NCBI RefSeq assembly: GCF_000953635.1
Contig: NZ_LN614830.1
Location: forward strand, 487,001-551,000
Direction of reading: 5' to 3'
Length of the DNA: 64,000 bases
Origin: Legionella micdadei
GTDB lineage: Bacteria > Pseudomonadota > Gammaproteobacteria > Legionellales > Legionellaceae
Shown here in pieces: positions 45,115-53,402 of this stretch. Within the stretch, counting starts at the first letter, position 1, and each line of letters starts with the position of its first letter. The position numbers and the translations under genes were made by a program. Under the pieces are notes generated by a model, which worked only from the letters and a program-made list of their open reading frames with translations, did not search any database and had not been told where the DNA came from.

Positions 45115-45832
45115 CATAAACTGCCATTCCACCTATTTTGTGCTCTCGAATATCGGTGAGTAGTTGTTCATAACCCTTATACATTTGTTGAAACAGAGTA
45201 AGATCGAAACGCTCGGCAATTGCTTCTCGCTTTGCATCAAAATGATGCAATAATTGGATATACCAATGTTCGAATTGTCTACTCAAGTCCAAACTGGCCT
45301 TAAATTTCCATCCTGCTTCTGCGAGTTGTTCTTTTAATTCGGGTAGGTAAATTGGGTTAAATCGTGAGGCGGTTTTTGACCAGGAGAAGGGGTTTGCGAT
45401 TGCCGTAGTGTTAGGACGTGAATAATCAAAAATCATTAAGTTGCAACCTTTTTCTGCCATGCGTGAGAATTGGCGAAGCGCATTGACTTGCGACGCAAAA
45501 CAGAAAAATGAACTGAAACAGTAAATCACATTAAACCTTTGTGACAAAAGCTGCTCCGATTGCAATACATTGCCATGGATGAAACAAATATCAGGGTAAT
45601 GTTTCTTTGCATATTGGATGAGTTCACTATCGAGATCAATACCGGTAATCTCTCCCCAACCACGTTGATGTAAATAGTGAGCTGTACCGCCTAAACCACA
45701 CCCTACATCCAAAAGCCGTTGCGATGGGTTTTTCTCAATCGGCGCCATGGCGAGTTGGATCGCTTCGACTTCCCCAGGATGTGCGAAATCACCGTGTCGA
45801 GCGAAAGAAAGTAATTGCTTGGTTTGACTCAT
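45104..45832 (-). CDS. Class I SAM-dependent methyltransferase
   Basis: A 242-residue methyltransferase. Motif I is L-L-D-V-G-C-G-L-G-G at about 40-49, the acidic residue of the second strand is in T-G-I-D-L-D near 63-68, and I-C-F-I-H-G-N-V lies before motif IV. The C-terminal half is of the UbiE/gamma-tocopherol type by general pattern only. GAGGGA precedes the ATG closely. The substrate is not predictable. Confidence 0.85.
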   Translation of the reverse strand: MSQTKQLLSFARHGDFAHPGEVEAIQLAMAPIEKNPSQRLLDVGCGLGGTAHYLHQRGWGEITGIDLDSELIQYAKKHYPDICFIHGNVLQSEQLLSQRFNVIYCFSSFFCFASQVNALRQFSRMAEKGCNLMIFDYSRPNTTAIANPFSWSKTASRFNPIYLPELKEQLAEAGWKFKASLDLSRQFEHWYIQLLHHFDAKREAIAERFDLTLFQQMYKGYEQLLTDIREHKIGGMAVYATH

Positions 45833-45972
45833 ATTTCCCTCTAAGCGAGTAAGAAGCGGGTATAACTTAAGCTAACATTTTTTACCCGCAAATTTAATAC
45901 CTTTTCTATTGACAAGAGATATAACTGCAATGGCAGAATAGGCGTCGCAATCACTCCTTGTTAAGGAATAAC

Positions 45973-46674
45973 ATGTTAAGGATGACACCTTCTGTCGGAG
46001 CCCTTTCTTTATTGATAGCGACTCCTTGTTTTTCTGGTTTCTATGTTGGTGCAGCGGTTGGCCCTGAAGGGGCAAGTTTTAGTCAAAAGGTGCATGTTCA
46101 ACGACCAGGGACATTTGATGCATTTAATGTCATCGACAGAAATCATTATGCCGGTATTGGTTTATTCGGTACCCTTTTTGCGGGGTTGAGTTGGATTTAC
46201 AAACAAATCTATCTGGCCGCGGAAGTCAATGGGACGATGAGTTCGGTTGAGTATAAACTGACCAACGATGAGTATGTCCATCAGAATTTTGCCAAAACCT
46301 CTTTTACGGTGAGGAATAGTGAAGGAGTCAGTGCGTTACCGGGATTTCTTCTTTCAGAAAACACTGTATTTTATGGGCGTATAGGCTATGCAAATGGCAG
46401 GATAAAGCTTGTTGAAGGGGGTGATCCTACGATCCATGGTGCGGCCACTAGAAAAAATGGCCTTCGCTGGGGGCTTGGAATTAGACATGCTTTTAATGAG
46501 CATTTTTCTTTTATGATGGATTTTAGCCAAATAACCTATAACAGCATCCATAGCATTGTTTTCGAGTCAAATGGCAATGTAACCAAAGCAACAAAAATCA
46601 CGCCTAAGACAGCGCAGGTTGCGTTTGGCTTGATTTATCGCTTCGATAGACCGGGTAAAATGTATGTAAAATAA
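45973..46674 (+). CDS. Outer-membrane beta-barrel protein (OmpA-like porin fold)
   Basis: A 233-residue protein with a signal peptide ending near C-F-S-G. It starts its barrel with F-Y-V-G-A-A-V-G, the typical opening of eight-stranded OMP_b-brl proteins. Strand-like blocks recur (Y-A-G-I-G-L-F-G-T-L, F-Y-G-R-I-G-Y-A, R-W-G-L-G-I-R-H, A-Q-V-A-F-G-L-I-Y-R-F). The ATG at 45973 has AAGGA five bases upstream and is preferred to a TTG at 45958. The family is common among surface proteins of intracellular gammaproteobacteria; its role is unknown. Confidence 0.8.
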   Translation: MLRMTPSVGALSLLIATPCFSGFYVGAAVGPEGASFSQKVHVQRPGTFDAFNVIDRNHYAGIGLFGTLFAGLSWIYKQIYLAAEVNGTMSSVEYKLTNDEYVHQNFAKTSFTVRNSEGVSALPGFLLSENTVFYGRIGYANGRIKLVEGGDPTIHGAATRKNGLRWGLGIRHAFNEHFSFMMDFSQITYNSIHSIVFESNGNVTKATKITPKTAQVAFGLIYRFDRPGKMYVK

Positions 46675-46779
46675 GCGTCTTGTTCGAAGGCGGCTCAGAT
46701 GGCCCGGGTACTAGGCCCGGATTATCCCAGCATCAAAAACTCCTTAGTTTGAGGCCAGAATGTTTGTCTCAATCCAACT

Positions 46780-47754
46780 CTACAACATAATCTTTTGATC
46801 CAGCCAACTAAAGAGCAGTCTTTGTGTGGATTCAGGCGCTTCGTCTATACTTTGCAGACAGATAAAAGGAACATTTTTTTTCTTATCCGCGCGAGCCAAA
46901 CGAGATTTGATTTTAGCGAGCGAATGACAGGCACCGTTAATGGTAACTACCTCTAAAGATGAATCAAAAATGACATTCTTCTTTTGAATTTCCAAGTGTT
47001 GAGCTAAAGAAATTGGCCAAAATTGTTTTTGATCGCGAAGACGATAGCTGATGTTTTCCGATAATTGTTGGGGATTTTCTTGAAAATAACTGGTAAAAAT
47101 CTCTTTTTTAACAGGATAGGGTGAGTGGGGTAGATGAAAAAATTGTTTAGTGAAACCCGCTAATTGCGCACTTCTTTCCTGAACGGTTCGATGTAGATTG
47201 TTCGATCCCGCGTTTTGAGCCTCTCTGGCCAGTAAATAATTCCTGAGCTTATAGTGCCATTTTTGTTCTAGCTGAACTTTCCACCCTCCACGTAAGACAA
47301 GTTTGTTATCTCGAAAAAAATCTGTCGGAGAGACAGGACGAATCAGCGAGAAATCATCATTGAGATAAATAAATTGGTTTGAAATACCCTTAATGCGCCA
47401 TAAGACTGTTTCGATGGATAAACTATTAAAGGTTGGTAGGTAATTCTCAAACTCGGAAAAAATCTCGCGATGGTCGATTAGTTTTATTTTTTCTGCGTGA
47501 GGGGTTCCTTGTAACTGTTTGATAATAGGGGGTGTTTGTTGGTCGGTGACAATGTAAATCGTATTGAGCCAAGGTGCAAAACGAAGTAAGGACATCACAC
47601 AGTAAGTCAGCTCACCACGATCGTTAAATCGGGTTGGCGCAGCGCCTTCCGAACGCTTAATCCCTTGGCGTGAACAATAATTAGCTAGTTTTTCAGCATA
47701 GGCTTTGTCATTACCATCTACCCAAGTAATGATGGCATCTACCGCTTGTTTCAT
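46780..47754 (-). CDS. Stealth-family sugar-phosphate transferase
   Basis: A 324-residue Stealth protein; the family transfers hexose-1-phosphate units to build capsule-like phosphoglycans. CR1 is I-I-T-W-V-D-G-N-D near 8-16. CR2 spans about 42-150 with R-F-N-D-R-G-E-L, A-P-W-L-N-T-I-Y-I-V-T-D and F-I-Y-L-N-D-D-F. A CR3-like H-x-P region near 205-215 follows. It lies 76 bases downstream of the C39/ATP-grasp/GCS2/amidohydrolase cassette on the same strand and may be part of that transcript. It is probably cytoplasmic; acceptor unknown. Confidence 0.87.
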   Translation of the reverse strand: MKQAVDAIITWVDGNDKAYAEKLANYCSRQGIKRSEGAAPTRFNDRGELTYCVMSLLRFAPWLNTIYIVTDQQTPPIIKQLQGTPHAEKIKLIDHREIFSEFENYLPTFNSLSIETVLWRIKGISNQFIYLNDDFSLIRPVSPTDFFRDNKLVLRGGWKVQLEQKWHYKLRNYLLAREAQNAGSNNLHRTVQERSAQLAGFTKQFFHLPHSPYPVKKEIFTSYFQENPQQLSENISYRLRDQKQFWPISLAQHLEIQKKNVIFDSSLEVVTINGACHSLAKIKSRLARADKKKNVPFICLQSIDEAPESTQRLLFSWLDQKIML

Positions 47755-47830
47755 GGCAATTAAAAAATGTAAAAAAGAGTAAAAATGTAGAGTATAGCGC
47801 TCATTGCCGTCAATTAATACTAGTTGCTAA

Positions 47831-48574
47831 TTAAAGAACCTGATGAAATTGTTTCGCGTCTAGAGATGTTTTGGTGTAAGTAATTAAACTATTTAAAGTG
47901 CGGGTCAGTGTGTCGCATAGGGAAACTAAGGATTCCTTCTCAGCGATTAAAATTTGATTAGATTCTACTTCGATACCTGCATAATCACTATCGAGAAAAA
48001 TTTTCCTGAGTGCACTAGTAAATCCATCACTTATTCCTCGGTAGGGGTAGTTCATGCGCACCCTTAAACCAGAATTATGTTGTTTCAGTAGATGTTGCCA
48101 ATGCTTGGCTAACCGCTTTTCATTGTTGCGCTTCGGATCATAGAGTAAACCAACATCTGCATTGCGGATGAGATTATTTAACTCGGGTGTAAAGCTATGT
48201 ACGGATAAATGTAAAACTAATTTTCCTTGTTGAACGTGGTTTTTTATTGTTTGCTCCACTTGTTGGCGAAAAGGCAAGTAATATTGCTGGATTATCCGAT
48301 TCTTTTCTTCTTTGGGTAATAAGGCGGTAATTTCCGAAAAGCAGTTACGATGGTGGAGGCTGCGATTGCAATCAATCAATAGGCGTGTAGCCTGAGCTTG
48401 TATAAAATCGCACTTAAAGTGCTGACTAAAAGAAAGAGCAATCGTTTGAGCCCCAAAATCGCTACCACGATGGGTTGCCAACAATTCCTGGTGTTGGGCG
48501 AAAAGAGCTTGATACGGTTTAGGTACGATATTAACGGCATGTTCGCAACTAATAACGAGCGCAATTTCTTTCAT
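47831..48574 (-). CDS. N-formylglutamate amidohydrolase-like enzyme
   Basis: A 247-residue member of the FGase family (PF05013), zinc-dependent hydrolases of N-acyl amino acid amide bonds. The opening V-I-S-C-E-H-A gives the first metal ligand His12. R-L-L-I-D-C-N-R (64-71) and L-S-V-H-S-F-T-P with His126 are the other family marks. It is the last gene of a four-gene overlapping cassette and shares four bases with the GCS2 gene. In this setting it probably removes or trims an amide-linked glutamyl-type product rather than acting in histidine breakdown, since no hut genes are present. That is inference from context. Confidence 0.9.
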   Translation of the reverse strand: MKEIALVISCEHAVNIVPKPYQALFAQHQELLATHRGSDFGAQTIALSFSQHFKCDFIQAQATRLLIDCNRSLHHRNCFSEITALLPKEEKNRIIQQYYLPFRQQVEQTIKNHVQQGKLVLHLSVHSFTPELNNLIRNADVGLLYDPKRNNEKRLAKHWQHLLKQHNSGLRVRMNYPYRGISDGFTSALRKIFLDSDYAGIEVESNQILIAEKESLVSLCDTLTRTLNSLITYTKTSLDAKQFHQVL

Positions 48575-49794
48575 AAAGGGTTAAACAATTGATTGGTTAA
48601 GAGGCAATGACCCAGTTGGCGATACACCCGTTTCAAATTGGTTTTACTGTGATCATTACCGCAAGCTCGTAAAATTCGCTCACTTAAGTTTCCATGCTTT
48701 AAAATATATTCAAGACACAGTTGGCTTGTTTGATCTAAATCAGAGCTAACGCGCTCAATAAGCTGAGACCAGATTTCATGAATACTCATTTTTCGCTTAG
48801 GTAGTTGCCACTGGCCGCATAATTCTGAATCATCCACACTAAAAGCAAGTCCTTCTTTAACCGCTTGATCATAGACATTGCGCAAACGCATAGTATCGCA
48901 AGGGCTATTTAAATAATAATCCGAATTGGCCAACCAATTTTTTAAAATTGCATGAATAGCAAGTGCAATTGCAATATCGGATTGCACGCATTCTTGAGAG
49001 TCAAGAATACGAATCTCAATCGCCTTATAATTAAATTTGGGGATTGCCGCACGGGAGTTAAGCCACTCATACTGCAAGGTTTTTTCAGGATCAAATGGGC
49101 TGATATCTTTGTACATAGGCGCTAAGATCGTTTGTTGATATTCTGATTCAGAAGAGACGAATTCAGGAATAATCTCTCCGCTGATCGAAGGGATGCGTTG
49201 TTGATTCTTACCGTAAAAATGTAAGCGGGAATCCTTTAAACCGGTTTTTTGGCCGTCAAGAAAAGGTGTGCTTGCAGCTATAGCGGGAAGCAAAGGTAAA
49301 ATTAAGCGAATTGAATTATGTAATTGGCGAAATTCTTCATCATTAGCAAAAGGTAGGTTGACATGCATGCTTTGTAAATTGGCCCAACCGTGGCCCTGGC
49401 AATTAAAAATCGAATCGTACTGGCGGTAGATTGCCATATTACCATGAGGCCAACGCTTCGTTTCAGTTAAGGGATCCATCCATGGATGCGCACCAGTCGG
49501 AAGCAGTTGCAGATTGCATTGGGTTAATAACGGTTGTAATTTAAGAATGGCTTGTTGAAATTGCTGCGTAAGTGGGGCAGAAGCAGGTTTAGGTCCATTG
49601 TTTTTTAATTCTAAGACATGCATCACTAATTCATTACTTACAGCGATATCGCCCAACTCGACTTCATTGACTTGTTCCCCAGCCAAGCTTCGAAGAATGA
49701 CATCACTTTTGGGTTGTACGTTTAGATGCTCAGGGTCGACAAGCATGTATTCAATTTCGAGACCGATAACAGAGAAAAGCGAATAATTAGACAT
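48571..49794 (-). CDS. Glutamate-cysteine ligase family 2 (GCS2) amide-bond ligase
   Basis: A 407-residue GCS2-family ligase (PF04107), which forms a gamma-glutamyl-type amide with ATP. G-L-E-I-E-Y-M near 11-17 is the catalytic opening, and later blocks include M-H-V-N-L-P-F (near 170), R-L-H-F-Y-G (near 210) and I-E-I-R-I-L-D. The ATG at 49794 overlaps the upstream ligase stop by eight bases and has AGGA nine bases ahead; further upstream starts are less likely. Partner genes are a RimK-like ligase and an amidohydrolase, so its substrate is probably not free cysteine for glutathione. Confidence 0.9.
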   Translation of the reverse strand: MSNYSLFSVIGLEIEYMLVDPEHLNVQPKSDVILRSLAGEQVNEVELGDIAVSNELVMHVLELKNNGPKPASAPLTQQFQQAILKLQPLLTQCNLQLLPTGAHPWMDPLTETKRWPHGNMAIYRQYDSIFNCQGHGWANLQSMHVNLPFANDEEFRQLHNSIRLILPLLPAIAASTPFLDGQKTGLKDSRLHFYGKNQQRIPSISGEIIPEFVSSESEYQQTILAPMYKDISPFDPEKTLQYEWLNSRAAIPKFNYKAIEIRILDSQECVQSDIAIALAIHAILKNWLANSDYYLNSPCDTMRLRNVYDQAVKEGLAFSVDDSELCGQWQLPKRKMSIHEIWSQLIERVSSDLDQTSQLCLEYILKHGNLSERILRACGNDHSKTNLKRVYRQLGHCLLTNQLFNPL

Positions 49795-51241
49795 AACCAT
49801 GTTTCCTACGGATACGTTGCAAAAAGACATTCATAATTTGTTGGTATAGTGCTTCTCCTAGAAGCCTATCCTCAATGCCGCAATCGATGTTAGGGTTATC
49901 GTTTACCTCGATGACATAGTGTTTATCACCTTGACTTTTTATATCAACCCCGTACAAGCCATCGCCAATTAAGCGAGTGCATTTTAAGGCGGTTTTAATG
50001 ATGGCGTCGGGGACTTCATTTAATGGAATTGTTTCATTTGGGCCTTCCACCTTCTCGCTTCTTGCATCCCAATTATAAATTTGCCAATGATTTTTAGCCA
50101 TGTAATACCGACATGCGAAAATAGGCTTATTATCTAAAATACCGATACGCCAATCGTATTCAGTTGGGATAAATGGCTGTATTAACACTAAATCAGAGGT
50201 TTTAAAGAATTGGGCCAACGACTTTTGTAATGCTTTAGCATCATCCATTTTAATTACTCCGTGCGAGAAAGCACTATCAGGACGCTTAAGCACGCAAGGA
50301 AATTCAATTTCAGGAATCGTTTTATCATATTTGCTAATAAATTTAGTGTCAGGAGTCAATATTTGATGACTTCGCATGAGCTCGGCTAAATAAACCTTAT
50401 TGCAGCATTTAACAATGGATTGCGGGTCATCAATCACCACAAGGTTTTCTTGTGCAGCGCGTCTTGCCATACGATATGTGTAATGATTCACGGATGTTGT
50501 GGCCCGAATAAATAGTGCATCATATTCGGCAATGCACTTACTGTCGCTTTTTTCAATAAAATCAATATTTAACCCCATGGATTCACCCACATTGGCAAAT
50601 ATCTCCAGGGCTTTCTTATTCGATGGTGCATTCGGTTCTGCTGGATCGATAAGAATCGCTAAATCATGAAAGCGCTGTTTTTTGCGCCATTGATGAAAAC
50701 GCTTTTTCGAAAGATAAGATTCAGCTGCTTGTTGCATGAATTCTTGATGATGGTCAGGCACATCATTTGGAGAAAGGGTTTGCACGCCTTTGATTCGCCA
50801 CTGTTTTTTCTTCTCAAAAGTGAAACGAAGTAGGGGCAAAGGAAATAGTCCATGGAGTTTTCGAGCTAGAGCAGCATGGCACTTGGCCATATTTTGGCCA
50901 AAATAAAGGCTGAATACAAATTCATCAGTCTTGATTTCATGCAAACTATGCTGAATTTCCTCATCAACATCTTGTGAAATAAATTTCGATAGGCTTGTAC
51001 TTAAGACATCTTGGATGCTATCTACTGTAGGAATGACTTTATGGTCACGAGCATGGGCAAGTAAAGAGACGTAGTAGCCTATTGTTTGATGATTATACGA
51101 GCCGCAAAGATTAATGACTCGTACCGATTTGCTATGGTGATAATTGGCATCGGACAAATAATCCGAAGCTTGAACAATAGAAGCTAGAGGAGCCAAAAAG
51201 TTCCAACTAGACGGGTGGTCCGTAACAATTATAGTTTCCAT
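49787..51241 (-). CDS. RimK-like ATP-grasp ligase with RLAN-type N-terminal domain
   Basis: A 484-residue ATP-grasp ligase. Residues about 1-200 resemble the RLAN domain that precedes some RimK-like ligases. The catalytic part (about 220-475) has C-V-L-K-R-P-D near 322 for ATP, V-L-I-Q-P-F-I-P-T-E-Y-D-W-R near 353 and E-V-N-D-N-P-N at 445-451 for magnesium. RimK-like enzymes add amino acids to carboxylates of proteins or small molecules. It overlaps the C39-like peptidase gene by 13 bases and the GCS2 gene by eight. Domain associations of this kind were described for amidoligase operons by comparative genomics; the product is unknown. Confidence 0.9.
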   Translation of the reverse strand: METIIVTDHPSSWNFLAPLASIVQASDYLSDANYHHSKSVRVINLCGSYNHQTIGYYVSLLAHARDHKVIPTVDSIQDVLSTSLSKFISQDVDEEIQHSLHEIKTDEFVFSLYFGQNMAKCHAALARKLHGLFPLPLLRFTFEKKKQWRIKGVQTLSPNDVPDHHQEFMQQAAESYLSKKRFHQWRKKQRFHDLAILIDPAEPNAPSNKKALEIFANVGESMGLNIDFIEKSDSKCIAEYDALFIRATTSVNHYTYRMARRAAQENLVVIDDPQSIVKCCNKVYLAELMRSHQILTPDTKFISKYDKTIPEIEFPCVLKRPDSAFSHGVIKMDDAKALQKSLAQFFKTSDLVLIQPFIPTEYDWRIGILDNKPIFACRYYMAKNHWQIYNWDARSEKVEGPNETIPLNEVPDAIIKTALKCTRLIGDGLYGVDIKSQGDKHYVIEVNDNPNIDCGIEDRLLGEALYQQIMNVFLQRIRRKHGYV

Positions 51242-51963
51242 TCAAAGCCCTTCGGTTGAATTATCAGTAAATTGGCATCGTATGTTAATACGCCAAGTAG
51301 AATCGAATTAATCAGACGATTAGAGTTCACTTTATAATAGTTATCATTTGAAATTGGATTTTCTCGGTGTGGATCAGCCACAACAATAAGTCTTTTTCTT
51401 TCATCATAACCACACAATACAACAAAATGACCGCAAGGTGTACCGCGGATATCATCGTAAATCGATTCGCCTTGTTTAGTGAAGCACTCACGTGAGCTGC
51501 GGTACAGATAAGTGGCACTCAGCCCAGTTAAAATAGGGATGTTTTTGAGAAAATATTTCTTTAATAGCTGCACACTAAGTGTTTGAAAACGGACATTTCC
51601 GCCTAAAGCTAAGTATTCTAGGTAAGCTTCGCTCGCTTGAATAATTGCTTTGTCAGATTTAAATTTCATCTGCGCGGTTAGTTTATTTGTTAAATTCTTT
51701 TGACAAGCGTCTCCCTGTTCGGAAGTAAACCAGGTCGGATCAAATACATCGAGGTTGTTGATATAAATAATTGCACTAAAGCCATTTTGCAGCGCATGCT
51801 TGCCTAACATAGGCGCTAAAGTCCCTCCGGAAAGGGAGCGTTCGACAGAGTTCACAACCTGTTTAAGATCGACATCCAAGCCATAATAACGGTATATAGC
51901 ATGTAAGCTTGTTGGTCCACAGCTTTCATCGTCAGGTTGCGTATGAATAATCAAATCAATCAT
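51229..51963 (-). CDS. C39-like papain-fold peptidase
   Basis: A 244-residue C39-like protein. The N-terminus T-Q-P-D-D-E-S-C-G-P-T-S gives Gln9 and Cys15. G-H-F-V-V-L-C-G-Y gives His179 and V-A-D-P-H gives Asp197, so the triad is complete. There is no signal peptide or transporter fusion. In ATP-grasp peptide clusters such a peptidase may process a precursor or the product. It is the first gene of the cassette, followed by overlapping ligase genes, and its promoter should lie in 51964-52097. Confidence 0.88.
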   Translation of the reverse strand: MIDLIIHTQPDDESCGPTSLHAIYRYYGLDVDLKQVVNSVERSLSGGTLAPMLGKHALQNGFSAIIYINNLDVFDPTWFTSEQGDACQKNLTNKLTAQMKFKSDKAIIQASEAYLEYLALGGNVRFQTLSVQLLKKYFLKNIPILTGLSATYLYRSSRECFTKQGESIYDDIRGTPCGHFVVLCGYDERKRLIVVADPHRENPISNDNYYKVNSNRLINSILLGVLTYDANLLIIQPKGFEWKL

Positions 51964-52097
51964 TGCTGCTTATTCTAGTTGGCAAAATGCAGGCTTCTCA
52001 GTTAACGTTAGACTTCGCTAGACGGTTTGTCAATTCCTCTTGTTAATAGCAAGCCAATTGACGCAAAGGAAGTTAATTAAAAGATAATAGCGATGTT

Positions 52098-53369
52098 TTA
52101 ACCCGTTAGGATAATTTTTAGTGGTGTTATTACTGCAGCAAACAGGAAAATAAAAAAGAGAATATATAAAAATTGGTATTCACTGTGCTCAAGTTCGATT
52201 TCATTATTGCCTGAGAAAGTTGTTTTCTTCATTAATAAATAATTGAGTAAAACTAGTCCATAAAAATAAAATGAAGATGGAAGTAATCGAACAGCGAAAT
52301 TTTGCATGTTTCCGGTGATAACATACCCTTGGGGTAGGTTGATGAGAAAAAGGCAGAATAACCATAACAACATCGTTTTGTTTGTCAAGGTTTTTTCTTG
52401 AACGGCGTTTGCCCAAATTAATGCTAAAGGGAAAACGAGAATTGGAAAATAATATAACCACCCAAATGGGCTTATGAGCAACATCATTGCTAAAGTCAGG
52501 CAAAAAGGTTGATGGTTAATCCTTTCTGTTTTGTAGGGATGAAGATTAAGAAAATACCAAATTAATAAAATGAAAAATAAAGCAGGAAAAGCAATTTCTA
52601 AATACGGTTTATTGTGGTAACCAAATAAGCGAAAAATGTAACCGTAAAGCGATGCATTCCAATTATCTCCATACCAAAATACACGTTTCAGCAGTAAAAA
52701 ATATTGCGAATAAATTTCTACCCCATAAATAATCAATGGAATTAAACTAAATAGAAAAAAACTGATTGCCACAATTATAAAAGTATTCATGCGCCTCTGC
52801 TTAAAGAGGAAAAAAAACAATAAAGCAGGAAAAAATTTAAGTGCTACACAAAGTCCCCAACAAATGCCGGCAATAAAATGACGATTGGATAGAAAAAAAT
52901 GATAACCAACAATCAATAAAAATAATAGGAAAGAACCAAATTGCGCTAAGACGGTATTAATCATTGTTGGGAAAAATGCTAAATACAAAGCAAATAAAAT
53001 AACTCTGTATTTTTTAATAAATTTAATTGAAAAAGTATAATAAAACGCTATCCATGCGCCGATTAAACCAAGAGTAAAAGAGAGGGTAACCCAGATCAAC
53101 AGCGCAGTATGATAACTAAAATAAGTTAGAGGACTAAAGATCCATAAAGCAGTAGGCGGATTTAAATTAGGGGTTAGTTTCTTAGCCAGTGGTAAAAAAT
53201 TGCTGTATAGCGTCCCGTAGGGACTTTCATGATTTTTTAGTGATAGAAGTGCAGAATAAAATGAAGTGAAATCCTGTTTACTAGGATAATTTAATACGGT
53301 AAAAAAAAGCAAAGAATAAATGCTAATCAATAGCAAAGAGAAAGTGATTTTAAAATGGCGATTATTCAT
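52098..53369 (-). CDS. GT87-like (DUF2029) membrane glycosyltransferase
   Basis: A 423-residue protein with about ten membrane helices. It has the DUF2029/GT87 pattern: an early loop with D-F-x-x-F-Y-S-A and N-P-P-T-A-L-W, and a later A-L-K-F-F-P-A-L-L-F-F-F. Relatives use polyprenyl-phosphate mannose in glycan or lipid glycosylation. It is a tandem paralogue of the next gene, with about the same helix layout. D-F in the first loop fits a catalytic acid. The sugar is not predictable. Confidence 0.8.
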   Translation of the reverse strand: MNNRHFKITFSLLLISIYSLLFFTVLNYPSKQDFTSFYSALLSLKNHESPYGTLYSNFLPLAKKLTPNLNPPTALWIFSPLTYFSYHTALLIWVTLSFTLGLIGAWIAFYYTFSIKFIKKYRVILFALYLAFFPTMINTVLAQFGSFLLFLLIVGYHFFLSNRHFIAGICWGLCVALKFFPALLFFFLFKQRRMNTFIIVAISFFLFSLIPLIIYGVEIYSQYFLLLKRVFWYGDNWNASLYGYIFRLFGYHNKPYLEIAFPALFFILLIWYFLNLHPYKTERINHQPFCLTLAMMLLISPFGWLYYFPILVFPLALIWANAVQEKTLTNKTMLLWLFCLFLINLPQGYVITGNMQNFAVRLLPSSFYFYGLVLLNYLLMKKTTFSGNNEIELEHSEYQFLYILFFIFLFAAVITPLKIILTG

Positions 53370-53402
53370 TTATCAAACTATTCCATTATCAAAATTGGAC
53401 AT

